Of a DNA stretch of 64,000 nucleotides, positions 1 to 11,898 are shown piece after piece. Positions within the stretch are counted from its first letter, which is position 1. The number at the start of each line of letters is the position of its first letter. Both the position numbers and the translations under genes were made by a program. A model generated the notes under the pieces. That model ran no database searches and was not told where the DNA came from. It worked only from the letters and a program-made list of their open reading frames with translations. This stretch comes from Gammaproteobacteria bacterium TMED1 (GTDB lineage: Bacteria; Pseudomonadota; Gammaproteobacteria; Pseudomonadales; Azotimanducaceae): NCBI GenBank assembly GCA_002167855.2, contig NHBG02000020.1, positions 86,947 to 150,946 on the forward strand. The letters run 5' to 3'.

Positions 1-2425
<2,425 letters not shown>

Positions 2426-3199
2426 TCACGCCGAGTGACGAAATTGAAAGTCCCTTATTTCTTGACGACAGTGCTCTATTGTTTGTGCCGTAATCACACT
2501 TCTAGACTCATCTTTAATTAGTCCACCAAGATCTGCTGCAATCGTCTTTGCGACTGCGAGCATTTTATCATAGACAGACTCCGGATCGACCAATTTGTGA
2601 ACATGCATGAACATGGTTACCCCAGTGATTTCCTCAGTCGCCAGCTTACTTATATCAAAGGTGCCCGGCTCTATTGCACTCGCCAGACTAAATTCAGGAA
2701 TTCCATCTTCACCGATTCGGTGAAAAATATTCATAGCACCATAAGTCATATCGAGATTTACCAAAACTTCGAGAAGCTGTTGCCCGTTGAAGAAACCAAC
2801 TGAAGAAAATACGTTTATAACTATACTCTTTTCAACTTGAGCAGTATTTGCTAATTGGCGTTTATGCTCTAGACATGACGGTGTGTCCTTCTCGAATTGC
2901 CTGTAGATTTTATGGTCAATCGCCTTGGGCTTGACGGTTTCCCCTAGTTCAGAATGGTCTTCGTAAGATTTATGGGAACTCACTTTTTTAAAGCGAGCAC
3001 CACCATTAGGAAGTTCAGCCTTGAGCATACGAAGATCATCGATTGTAGTTCCATCTCCCACTTTTGAAAGAAAGCCCTTTTCTAACTGCATTTTAAGGTT
3101 TTTTCTACCTCTGAATGACCGCCAATAGCCATGTAATAGAATGGCAATGATCATCACTAGGCCCAGAATAAGTAACCACTCTCTTAAATCGTATTCCAT
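2426..3199 (-). CDS. zipA: Cell division protein ZipA
   Basis: N-terminal TM segment (LREWLLILGLVMIIAILLHGYWR) and C-terminal ZipA FtsZ-binding-like domain; located between smc and ligA as is usual in gammaproteobacteria. Confidence 0.88.
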   Translation of the reverse strand: MEYDLREWLLILGLVMIIAILLHGYWRSFRGRKNLKMQLEKGFLSKVGDGTTIDDLRMLKAELPNGGARFKKVSSHKSYEDHSELGETVKPKAIDHKIYRQFEKDTPSCLEHKRQLANTAQVEKSIVINVFSSVGFFNGQQLLEVLVNLDMTYGAMNIFHRIGEDGIPEFSLASAIEPGTFDISKLATEEITGVTMFMHVHKLVDPESVYDKMLAVAKTIAADLGGLIKDESRSVITAQTIEHCRQEIRDFQFRHSA

Positions 3200-3211
3200 G
3201 ATCCAATTGCC

Positions 3212-6200
3212 CTAAACAGCAGCCATGGCGACGGCCTCATCCATATTTACAGAAACTAAGCGGGAAACACCAGGCTCATGCATAGTAACCCCCATTAATT
3301 GCTCTCCCATCTCCATAGCGATCTTATTATGCGTTATATAAATGAACTGCACGGTGCGTGACATCTCTCTCACAAGCTCTGAGTAACGCCTAACGTTTAC
3401 ATCATCCAAAGGCGCATCTACCTCATCCAGCAAACAAAAAGGAGCCGGATTTAGCGCAAATATCGAAAAGATCATGGCGATAGCGGTAAGAGCTTTTTCA
3501 CCTCCAGAAAGCAGATGGATACTACTGTTCCGCTTACCAGGCGGTCGCGCCATTAAGCCCACACCGGTGTTCAGCAGATCATCTCCTGTCATCTCTAAGT
3601 ATGCATGCCCCCCACCAAATAATTTAGGGAATAATTGTTGTAACTTTTCATTAACTCGGTCAAAAGTTTCTTTGAACCGAGCCCGAGTCTCTAGGTCAAT
3701 CTTGCGAATTGCATTTTCCAGAGTTACCAGAGCTTCCTCTAAATCATCATTCTGAGAATCAAGATATTGTTTTCTTTCCAACTGCACTTTGAAATCATCT
3801 ATAGCCGCAAGATTGGGACTACCCAGCTTATGAATCCGATCATTCAAAAGAACGAGCTTTTCTTCCCAGTCCTGTTCGTTTGCCCCCTCTGGAAGATCTC
3901 CAAGCAATGTATCTAGGTCCATTTTATCAGCAGCTATCTGCTCCTGGATGGAAGTCCGACGAACTTCTAAGGTCTGATATTCGAGGCGAGCTTTCTCTAA
4001 CTCAATCCTATTCAATTCTAGAGATTCATCGATTTTTTGTCGTTCCCCCTCAGCTTCACGAAGTTTAAAGTCTATTGCCTCTGACTCCGAGCGAACTGAA
4101 GCAAGTTCCCTCTCTACCTCCAGTCGTTGTGCAAGATTTTCTTCAAGATCCTCTCTTAGATTTTTCTGCGGCATCTCACTATCTTTTATAGCCTCAGAGA
4201 GCTCCTCTCTCTTAGCCCCAAGTGCGATCTTTTGTTCTTTAAGGCGGACCATTCCACGCTGCGCTGAGGATATCTGGGTTTCTATAGACTCAACTTTAAG
4301 AGCTAATTCATGGGCAGAATCTCTATTAATTTCAGCTTCCCCTCGAGCCTCACCAAACCGGGTCTGAATTGTTTCTCGATCGGTGGTCAGCTGAAGTCTT
4401 AGTAATGCATCCTTCTCTATTCTATCGAGTGCAATTTGCAATGCGTTCTGGGCTTCAAGTAGCAAGTTTTTATCCGAACTCGCTTCTCTCTGACATGAAA
4501 CCATTTCCTGTTCCGCTCGAGCCAGATCCGTTTTTACCTGTTCTACTTGCTGTCGTTTAGCACCCAACTGGGCACGGGTCTCAGAGAGCGATTCCTGCTG
4601 CTTCGCTAATCTTACCCGTACTGATTCCCTATCAGTTTCAGACTGACTTAAAGCAATCAGATTTGAATCAAGCTCATTCGATCTATCTCTTACAGAGGCT
4701 GTGAGCTCACGCATCTCCACATTCAAGCGATCAAGTTCAGCTTGACGAAGAATCACACTACCCTCTTTATCAGATTCTCTATGCACTATGACCCAATTCT
4801 GACCAAGCCATATACCATTTTTTGTAATGATCGACTCACCTTCAGATAGCCTGTCACGAAAAGAAAGCGCTTCTTCTAACGACTCTGCTGTATAAACTCC
4901 ATGAAGTAAGTTTGAGACATTAATATTGCCACCTATACGGGAAGCCAATTGGTCTTTTGACGAATTTACTACCTCCAAGTCACTTGCAATTAATTTAAAA
5001 CTCCGTTCTGACGCATCAGTCAGTAACTCTTTTATGTCATCGAGATTTGACAAACAAAGCGCCTGCAAGCTTTCACCAAGAACCGTTTCCACAGCTTGAG
5101 CCCATTCATCTTCAACAGTAATTTGCTCGACTAATCTAGGACGCTCACTCAAACCATGCTTCATAAGCCATACTGACTCTGAGTCATCACTTTGACCTAA
5201 TGCAGCCTGTTGAAGTGCTTCAAGAGAGGCTCTTCGTCCAACCATTGACTGCAGGTCACTTCTCATATTGTCCAGCGCGTCCCCCTGACGCGCATTCTCC
5301 TCACGCTGGCTTTCTAAACGCTCCGATATATCCCCAAGTTCGGACTCAAGACGTAGAATCTGCTCTTCCTGTGTACCAAGCATGATCTCCAAAGGATCTA
5401 TTTCCTGTTCATGGGCGGTTTGATGCATCCGGTCCACATCATCTCTCAAAGATTGAATACGTTCATTTTGTCTCTCAATAGATAACTCAAGGTGGGCGAT
5501 TCGAGACTGCTGTACTTCACTTTCCTGTCGAGCTTCAGCAGCACTCTGGTTAAAAGCATCCCACGAGTCTTGCCAATCCTCCAAGTCTCGTTGTGCTGAG
5601 GCTAGTTCCTTACTTGAAAGTTTCTCTAGATCAAGAGCTTGACTGTGTTTCGGGCGGGTTTCCTTCAACTCAAAAGAGAGCTCATCCACAATCCTTAAAT
5701 CCCCTACCAAGTCTAGATCGACCTTATCAAAATCCTGAATAACTTTTTCCATGTTGACATGTAGCTGCCCTAAACGCTCAGTCTGGTATTTAATGCCATC
5801 CTCTAAACGAGCGATTTCAGTTCCGAAAGCGTAATATTTTTTCTGTATTTCATCTCTTGAATCCTCTAGCTCCAAGAGTTCATCTCGAAGCGTTTCAAGC
5901 TTTTTATCTAACCTACGTTGATCGGCGACAGCACTTTCTTTTAACGTCACGAGACGACTTATACCAGTATTCACTATCTGGGCTTCTTCTCCTATAGAAG
6001 ACCACTTTAAAACGTGAAGCTGCGCTCTAGTCTTCCTCTCCTCTTGGCGATGTTCCTTGTAACGTTTTGCCGCCCTCGCTTGCTTTTCTAAATAATGAAG
6101 ATTGCGATCAAGCTCTTGTCGTAGATCAGTCAACCTATCAAGATTATCCCGAGTATGGCTGATCCTGCGTTCGGTTTCCTTCCTGCGTTCTTTGTACTTA

Positions 6201-6712
6201 GAGATACCCGCCGCCTCTTCCAGATAGACTCTTAGATCTTCTGGCTTCGCTTCGATTAACTGACTGATCATCCCCTGTTCAATAATCGAGTAACTTCTTG
6301 GTCCTAGACCAGTGCCAAGAAAAATATCGGTAATGTCCTTCCGTCGGCATTTAACACCGTTAAGGAAATAATTTGATTGACCGTCACGGGAAACTTGTCT
6401 TTTTATAGAAATTTCGCTGTAACTAGAATACTGGCCAGCCATACGGCCCTTCGCATTATCAAATTGCAGCTCAATGCTAGCTTGACCGACAGGTTTACGC
6501 GCAGTTGAACCATTAAAGATTACGTCAGCCATGGACTCACCGCGAAGCGTCTTGGCTGATGACTCACCCATCACCCATCGAACCGCATCAATGATATTTG
6601 ATTTTCCACAACCATTTGGGCCAACAACGGCACAGAGATTACTAGGAAATGGAACTGTTGTAGGATCCACAAAAGATTTGAAACCTGCGAGCTTGATTGC
6701 GTGCAACCGCAT
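3212..6712 (-). CDS. smc: Chromosome segregation protein SMC
   Basis: 1166 aa; Walker A GPNGCGKSNIIDAVRWVMGE, long coiled coils, hinge, LLSGGEKALTAIAMIFSIF signature and LLDEVDAPLDD Walker B. Confidence 0.97.
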   Translation of the reverse strand: MRLHAIKLAGFKSFVDPTTVPFPSNLCAVVGPNGCGKSNIIDAVRWVMGESSAKTLRGESMADVIFNGSTARKPVGQASIELQFDNAKGRMAGQYSSYSEISIKRQVSRDGQSNYFLNGVKCRRKDITDIFLGTGLGPRSYSIIEQGMISQLIEAKPEDLRVYLEEAAGISKYKERRKETERRISHTRDNLDRLTDLRQELDRNLHYLEKQARAAKRYKEHRQEERKTRAQLHVLKWSSIGEEAQIVNTGISRLVTLKESAVADQRRLDKKLETLRDELLELEDSRDEIQKKYYAFGTEIARLEDGIKYQTERLGQLHVNMEKVIQDFDKVDLDLVGDLRIVDELSFELKETRPKHSQALDLEKLSSKELASAQRDLEDWQDSWDAFNQSAAEARQESEVQQSRIAHLELSIERQNERIQSLRDDVDRMHQTAHEQEIDPLEIMLGTQEEQILRLESELGDISERLESQREENARQGDALDNMRSDLQSMVGRRASLEALQQAALGQSDDSESVWLMKHGLSERPRLVEQITVEDEWAQAVETVLGESLQALCLSNLDDIKELLTDASERSFKLIASDLEVVNSSKDQLASRIGGNINVSNLLHGVYTAESLEEALSFRDRLSEGESIITKNGIWLGQNWVIVHRESDKEGSVILRQAELDRLNVEMRELTASVRDRSNELDSNLIALSQSETDRESVRVRLAKQQESLSETRAQLGAKRQQVEQVKTDLARAEQEMVSCQREASSDKNLLLEAQNALQIALDRIEKDALLRLQLTTDRETIQTRFGEARGEAEINRDSAHELALKVESIETQISSAQRGMVRLKEQKIALGAKREELSEAIKDSEMPQKNLREDLEENLAQRLEVERELASVRSESEAIDFKLREAEGERQKIDESLELNRIELEKARLEYQTLEVRRTSIQEQIAADKMDLDTLLGDLPEGANEQDWEEKLVLLNDRIHKLGSPNLAAIDDFKVQLERKQYLDSQNDDLEEALVTLENAIRKIDLETRARFKETFDRVNEKLQQLFPKLFGGGHAYLEMTGDDLLNTGVGLMARPPGKRNSSIHLLSGGEKALTAIAMIFSIFALNPAPFCLLDEVDAPLDDVNVRRYSELVREMSRTVQFIYITHNKIAMEMGEQLMGVTMHEPGVSRLVSVNMDEAVAMAAV

Positions 6713-6844
6713 TTACTTTTTCGCTACCTCACTACTTTTCGACCGAAAACCAGTACCAAGTCAAGTGATTCTATTATACATTGCGTGTGTAAATAAAATA
6801 AAAATGTAATTTTTATATGCAATTTTTCTTGAACTGACCCCGGA

Positions 6845-7870
6845 ATGGAAATTAGCTCTAGTCTGATTATTATTGGTATTCTTTTCTCAATGAGCTGTCT
6901 TTCATGGCGACTAGGTAAGCCACGTCTTGATCCCAAGTCACCAATATCTAATGTACCCATAAATCTATCGCTATTAGATCTTGAAGTTTGGCTTAAAAAT
7001 GTGGAATCCGAGGTCCCTTGTCTTATGCCCTCTGTAGAAGCGCATATCGGCTGGGCAAATGCCTCTAAGCCCAAGCGTACAAAGGTCTGCTTCCTTTACA
7101 TTCACGGTTTTTCGGCCACACCAAAAGAAACCTCACCATTAACAGAAGAGCTAGCGAAACACTTCTCCTGCAATTATATACTTGGTCGCCTTGCTGGACA
7201 TGGAGTTAAGGATGATATCAATGCAAGCGCAGAGGACTGGCTGCAAAGCATCGTAGACTACTGGCATATCGCTCAGCAACTTGGAGATAAGGTTATTATC
7301 ATAGGTACTTCCACTGGAGCTACTCTCTCAGTATGGCTCGCTAGTCAAGGGTTCACCAAAAATAAGCTTTATGCAGCAATTTTTTTGGCCCCTAACTTTA
7401 GACCACGTCATCATCTTGATACTCCATTTTTTTCTATTTCATCAATATTAACCTGGCCTTGGTCTAACTATTGGATGCCTCTTCTAATTGGGAGGCGTCG
7501 CGAACTTAGTCTACAAAATGAGCTCGAGCGAAGATTTTCTTCTCATGGATACTCTGTACGTGCTCTGATAGAAATGCAGAAAGTAGTAGACTGGGCTCGC
7601 ACTGTAAAATATTCGCGATTCAATATCCCGCTTTGTACCATGTATATGAAAAATGATCCTACTATTGACTCCTACGCTGCCGTCAAGGTTCATGAGGCTT
7701 GGGGCTCAGACCAAAAAGAACTCATTCCAGTAACTTTGAATGAAGAATCAATAGAGCACGTTTTCGTTGGCGATATGATGGCACCCAACCGCACAGATTG
7801 GTGCGTACAACGTTTGGAACTATTCCTTAAGGAACTGGATAAGTCATTATGGACAAAGAGATTAAGGTAG
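6845..7870 (+). CDS. Alpha/beta hydrolase
   Basis: 341 aa; FLYIHGFSATPKE, nucleophile elbow-like IGTSTGAT, C-terminal His (ESIEHVFVGD). Confidence 0.75.
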   Translation: MEISSSLIIIGILFSMSCLSWRLGKPRLDPKSPISNVPINLSLLDLEVWLKNVESEVPCLMPSVEAHIGWANASKPKRTKVCFLYIHGFSATPKETSPLTEELAKHFSCNYILGRLAGHGVKDDINASAEDWLQSIVDYWHIAQQLGDKVIIIGTSTGATLSVWLASQGFTKNKLYAAIFLAPNFRPRHHLDTPFFSISSILTWPWSNYWMPLLIGRRRELSLQNELERRFSSHGYSVRALIEMQKVVDWARTVKYSRFNIPLCTMYMKNDPTIDSYAAVKVHEAWGSDQKELIPVTLNEESIEHVFVGDMMAPNRTDWCVQRLELFLKELDKSLWTKRLR

Positions 7871-7882
7871 AGTTCGAAGCTG

Positions 7883-8453
7883 TAAATCAAAAAATTTGCA
7901 CAGGAAAAAATCTATCTGGTCAGCGGTCTTGCATAAGGACAATCGACAGCTTTTAGCTATCTTTCAGAGCAAGGTGCAGCTGTCATCGATCCTGTGTACT
8001 CAGTGCCTTACATATGATGGAGGAACTCCATAGTATTACTAGGTAAACAAGACTTTTGGCGAAGACTTGGCCAAGTAAGTTGATTCAACAGATAGGAGAC
8101 TTCTTGGAAAGAAAGTATTCGCTAGCAAACGACAACTTAAAAAACTCACTGATATAGTTTGTCCTGAAATTCATCGACTAGCGCAGCAACGAATCAGTGC
8201 TTGTGATGATAAAGAGATTATAGGTTTCGAGGCAACCGTTCTAGTAGAAGTGGGCTGACAAGATCTTGGACATGAAACTTGGGTCATTGTTGTGGAAAAG
8301 GAAGTCGCGATAAGCCGACGTATTTAGAGGGATGAGCTCGCGAGAGAAGCTATGCTTAATCGCCTCGATGCACAACTCTCCAATGAAGAAAGACTGAAGT
8401 ACTCCGATGTTATTTTATCCAACAATGAGCGCGCAGATTTGTTTTTGGAGTAA
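7883..8453 (+). pseudogene. Decayed dephospho-CoA kinase (CoaE / COASY C-terminal-like)
   Basis: Conceptual fragments: KIYLVSGLA*GQSTAFSYLSEQGAAVIDPVY ... GTP*YY*VNKTFGEDLAK*VDSTDRRLLGKKVFASKRQLKKLTDIVCPEIHRLAQQRI...ATVLVEVG*QDLGHETWVIVVEKEVAISRRI*RDELAREAMLNRLDAQLSNEERLKYSDVILSNN. CoaE/COASY-like motifs in order, interrupted by several stops and at least one frameshift. Left boundary approximate. Confidence 0.75.
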
Positions 8454-8723
8454 CTTGACGCCTCATGACATGGACTAATGGACTAATGGAATAGCTTTTG
8501 ACGATTATTTCAACCCAACCAAGGAGCCAACAGAAAGATCGTCATAAACGCGATGACCACTAAACAGAGTAAATTACTAAAACGCTTTTCCATAATAAAA
8601 AGTACGATGGACACAAACAAATGGTATCTAGGAAATTAGTGATAGGAAAGAATCATTAAGTAATATCGATATAACATTTGGTAATTACCAAGCAGTACAT
8701 CTCGAAAAGAATTTCGAACAAAT

Positions 8724-9329
8724 TTATGTTCCAAGTGAGAGGTAACGCGTGACATCTGCGGGTCGATCTACGTCCCAAATCAACGGCATCAACGACCAAT
8801 GCAGACCAGCTTGGTTAAAGCGACTACAGGTCTCTGAGCAAATATGATCAGAACCCCATGCTAGATTTTCGAAGTAATTGGGATGTGATGTATGTAACCC
8901 AATCAGCCCATATCCCCCGTCCTCAGCCGGTCCAATTACTGCGTCATAATGGAGAAGCCTCGCCATAGCCCTATCAAGGTAATATCTATCAATCGTAGGA
9001 CAATCTGTTCCAATAAGAACTGCGCTTCTCTTCTTGGCTAATACTTTGTTGAATGCATTATGCATTCGCTCGCCTAAGTTTCTTCCTTCTTGAACAACTA
9101 GCCTAAGCTCATTAAATGAAGCAAAAAACTCATGGGACATATCTGGCCAACAAAAAAGTATTACCTCACCAAGATTAGCTTCTAAAGCCTCACCTATAAT
9201 TCTCTTTGATAAGGCTATATGTAATGCACAAGCCCTGTCCTTTCCGAAAGCGGGTATAAGCCTTGTTTTAACAGTGCCAGGCACTGGCGCCTTACAGAAA
9301 ATTAGAATAGATGTATCTTTATATTTCAT
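8724..9329 (-). CDS. rSAM/selenodomain-associated transferase 1 (TIGR04282-like, DUF2064)
   Basis: MKYKDTSILIFCKAPVPGTVKTRLIPAFGKDRA... AVLIGTDCPTI ... GPAEDGGYGLIGL. ORF track extends to 9479, but the ATG at 9327-9329 overlaps the upstream TAA and gives a typical TAATG junction. Confidence 0.85.
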   Translation of the reverse strand: MKYKDTSILIFCKAPVPGTVKTRLIPAFGKDRACALHIALSKRIIGEALEANLGEVILFCWPDMSHEFFASFNELRLVVQEGRNLGERMHNAFNKVLAKKRSAVLIGTDCPTIDRYYLDRAMARLLHYDAVIGPAEDGGYGLIGLHTSHPNYFENLAWGSDHICSETCSRFNQAGLHWSLMPLIWDVDRPADVTRYLSLGT

Positions 9330-9994
9330 TACTGGTGCGGATTGTACTGTTTCGCCAAACTCCACGGAGAGACCCCAAAAAAGTAAAGAACCCGCAACCA
9401 CCACATCAGCAGAATTGTTCTCAATATGCCATTCTGTCGCCAACGTCGACTTGAGGTTATTACCTTGCTCGCAGAACAATGGGGCCTAGAAAACTTCCTT
9501 AGCCGCTTGCTCAACTCTAGATCCTCCATCAATGGAATATTTGCGAAGCCTCCAATCTCGTTAAACAGCGAGCGCTTAACAAACATCCCTTGGTCTCCTG
9601 TACAAATACCGGTAAATCGAGACCGCAAATTCATCATCCTTGCAATAACATTAAATATAATGGAACAATCATCAAAACCAACATCAAAACGTCCCCAAAC
9701 CCTATTTAGATTGCTCATATTCTCTAAAACTACATCCCAATCTTGGGGTAAGATCGTATCGGCGTGCAAAAACAGTAACTGGTCCCCCTCAGCACGTTCT
9801 GCGCCAGCATTCATCTGCGAAGCACGACCCTTAGTCCAGGAGAGTATGGTCACATCATATTGACGAGCAATACCAATAGTTGAATCCTCGCTGCCCCCAT
9901 CTACAACGATTACGTCATAACCAACTAACGATTGGAGTATTTTTTCAATACGATGTGCTTCATTTAGAACAGGAATTACAATAGTGACATCCAC
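9329..9994 (-). CDS. Family 2 glycosyltransferase, rSAM/selenodomain-associated transferase 2 (TIGR04283-like)
   Basis: MDVTIVIPVLNEAHRIEKIL...VIVVDGGSEDST...GRASQMNAGAERAEGDQLLFLHADTILP...GDQGMFVKRSLFNEIGGF...MEDLELSKRLR. Confidence 0.88.
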   Translation of the reverse strand: MDVTIVIPVLNEAHRIEKILQSLVGYDVIVVDGGSEDSTIGIARQYDVTILSWTKGRASQMNAGAERAEGDQLLFLHADTILPQDWDVVLENMSNLNRVWGRFDVGFDDCSIIFNVIARMMNLRSRFTGICTGDQGMFVKRSLFNEIGGFANIPLMEDLELSKRLRKFSRPHCSASKVITSSRRWRQNGILRTILLMWWLRVLYFFGVSPWSLAKQYNPHQ

Positions 9995-10006
9995 AACTAA
10001 CGAAAA

Positions 10007-10969
10007 CTAGCTCAGAGCACCACTACAGCTGCTTCCCTGACCTGCTGTGCAACCATAGCAGTGCTCACCAGTAGCTATATCCACACCAGCCAAATCAATC
10101 TTCAGTAACTCACTCAAATGGGTCCTAGGCTTATCACTCACGATGAGAGGCATTAACAGCATCTGGTTAAAATCGCAGTCATAAACATAGCCCTGGTAAT
10201 CTACACTTATCAAAGAACGACACATAACAGTCTCAAGATTTTCTTGGGAAAAAGATCCCCGCAGTAAATTCATATACTCAACATAATCACCTTTCGCCAG
10301 CAGACGCGCTCCAAAACGACTAATAGGCATATTCGCTAAAACATAAAGCTCGTTAAAGGCGATACCATGCTCCGCCCATAAGATTCGCCTATAATCCCGT
10401 TTTAATTCTTCTTGCGGGGGCGGAAGCACCGGAGCATCAGGATTATAAACAAGGTTAAGCAGTAAGCCTGAGTCTGGGTTCCCGTAACCCAGTGCATTCA
10501 GTTTTTTTAAACCTGCGATACTGTCACGATACACTCCATTGCCGCGCTGCCGGTCGACATTCTGCTCTGAATGACATGGCATCGACGCAATGACAATAAC
10601 CTCATGCTTTGCGAGAAACTCTGCCAAATACTCGTAACCTTTCTCCTCTAGGATAGTGGGATTACAGCGATCCATGACCCGCACCCCCATTTTCGAAGCT
10701 GCCTCAACAAGATAGCAAAAGTACGGGTTCATTTCCGGAGAACCACCCGTCAAGTCCAACGTATCGATTTCTTTTATCGATAAATAATCTAGAACCACGT
10801 TGATAGTCTCACGATCCATCAACTCAGTGCGCGTGGGTCCTGCATTGACATGACAGTGTGTACAACTAAGGTTACAAAGATACCCCAAGTTAACCTGAAG
10901 AGTCTGAAGCACATCCCTCCGAATAGCTGGAAAATCTGTTTGCAGCAAAAGTGGTCTGGTATCCTGCAT
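10007..10969 (-). CDS. arsS: Arsenosugar biosynthesis-type radical SAM protein ArsS (rSAM/Cys-rich, TIGR04167-like)
   Basis: 320 aa; radical SAM CNLSCTHC motif, LDLTGGSPEMNPYF, C-terminal HCYGCTAGQGSSCSGALS Cys-rich tail. Confidence 0.85.
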   Translation of the reverse strand: MQDTRPLLLQTDFPAIRRDVLQTLQVNLGYLCNLSCTHCHVNAGPTRTELMDRETINVVLDYLSIKEIDTLDLTGGSPEMNPYFCYLVEAASKMGVRVMDRCNPTILEEKGYEYLAEFLAKHEVIVIASMPCHSEQNVDRQRGNGVYRDSIAGLKKLNALGYGNPDSGLLLNLVYNPDAPVLPPPQEELKRDYRRILWAEHGIAFNELYVLANMPISRFGARLLAKGDYVEYMNLLRGSFSQENLETVMCRSLISVDYQGYVYDCDFNQMLLMPLIVSDKPRTHLSELLKIDLAGVDIATGEHCYGCTAGQGSSCSGALS

Positions 10970-11057
10970 AAAGTAACTTACATCTGGGTGTTTTCCTGAG
11001 TTTACAACAGATTGTTATACTGAAGGTATATCTCAGGTTTTGATATGATTGGGTTAC

Positions 11058-11134
11058 GCCCTGGTAGCTCAGCAGGATAGAGCATCCGCCTCCTAAGCGG
11101 AGGGTCGCAGGTTCGAATCCTGCTCAGGGCGCCA
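11058..11134 (+). tRNA. tRNA-Arg (anticodon CCT)
   Basis: gccctggtagctcagcaggatagagcatccgcctcctaagcggagggtcgcaggttcgaatcctgctcagggcgcca: acceptor GCCCTGG/TCAGGGC, anticodon stem TCCGC/GCGGA with loop CTCCTAA, T-arm GCAGG-TTCGAAT-CCTGC, encoded CCA. Confidence 0.96.
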
Positions 11135-11209
11135 CTAAATAGGAGAGAACTGGGCTGAAACTTTAAATAGAGTTAAGGTAATAGGGGTCGAAGAGAGAGG
11201 GTTTTAGCT

Positions 11210-11860
11210 ATGTCCAAATTCGAGAAATGGGAGTTTGGCTGTTTACGGTGGTGTGAATTTGCTTCTCAATTAGGCGTGGCGCTGATTACTGATGCAAAGC
11301 TCGACCTCAGTGAATATTCTTGGGGTTTCAGTGAAGAGTATACTCACATACCGGAACGGCTCTTGGGCAACAGAGATATAGCTGGCTATCACCTAATGAT
11401 AGTAGATGGAAAAGTTTCAGGTGGGCCATTTATCCCGGAAGATTGTTTGAGGCTTCCAGGTTTTCACGTTGCAGTCGACTGGGCCCTTATTGCGCACTCT
11501 TCCTACCTACCGTTTAATACCATAGGTAGCCAAGAACGAGGGAGGGCGCAGGTAAAACTCCGTCGTGAACTTAAGGAAATCGGGATAGGTAACGGCAAGT
11601 GGTCCCTTGAGTCATCGCTTAAGGGAACCGGAGATCCACCTAGATGTCCAGCATGCGGATCACAGAAACATGATCGCAAGGAGTGTCCTGTTTGGCCACC
11701 AGGTATAGGCGAGGCCCTTGGAAATAATCCTGATCATAGATGGCGATTAAAGCGCTCTCCAGAGCTTGACGATTACCCAGAAACTAATTGGGGTGTCCCT
11801 ATATTCTCTGATATGACAGTAAAGCAACAGGCAGCCTTTAAAAGTTTACTAGGACACTAG
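11210..11860 (+). CDS. Hypothetical protein with CX2CX4HX4C zinc-knuckle-like motif
   Basis: 216 aa ORF; contains CPACGSQKHDRKEC. No family recognised for the rest. Confidence 0.7.
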   Translation: MSKFEKWEFGCLRWCEFASQLGVALITDAKLDLSEYSWGFSEEYTHIPERLLGNRDIAGYHLMIVDGKVSGGPFIPEDCLRLPGFHVAVDWALIAHSSYLPFNTIGSQERGRAQVKLRRELKEIGIGNGKWSLESSLKGTGDPPRCPACGSQKHDRKECPVWPPGIGEALGNNPDHRWRLKRSPELDDYPETNWGVPIFSDMTVKQQAAFKSLLGH

Positions 11861-11898
11861 ATCCAGCCAGAGATACTATAATTACCAACGATAATAAG

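Noticed and set aside
3474-6809. Several plus-strand ORFs of 60-93 aa across smc
   Set aside because: Antisense shadows of the long, clearly conserved SMC coding sequence.
8230-8290. In-frame TGA in the CoaE-like region considered as a selenocysteine codon
   Set aside because: It aligns with a Trp in COASY-type proteins, other stops (TAA, TAG) and a frameshift are present, and the P-loop is damaged; pseudogene decay is the simpler explanation.
8470-8493. Short tandem ggactaat repeat
   Set aside because: Only two to three short copies; not a meaningful array.
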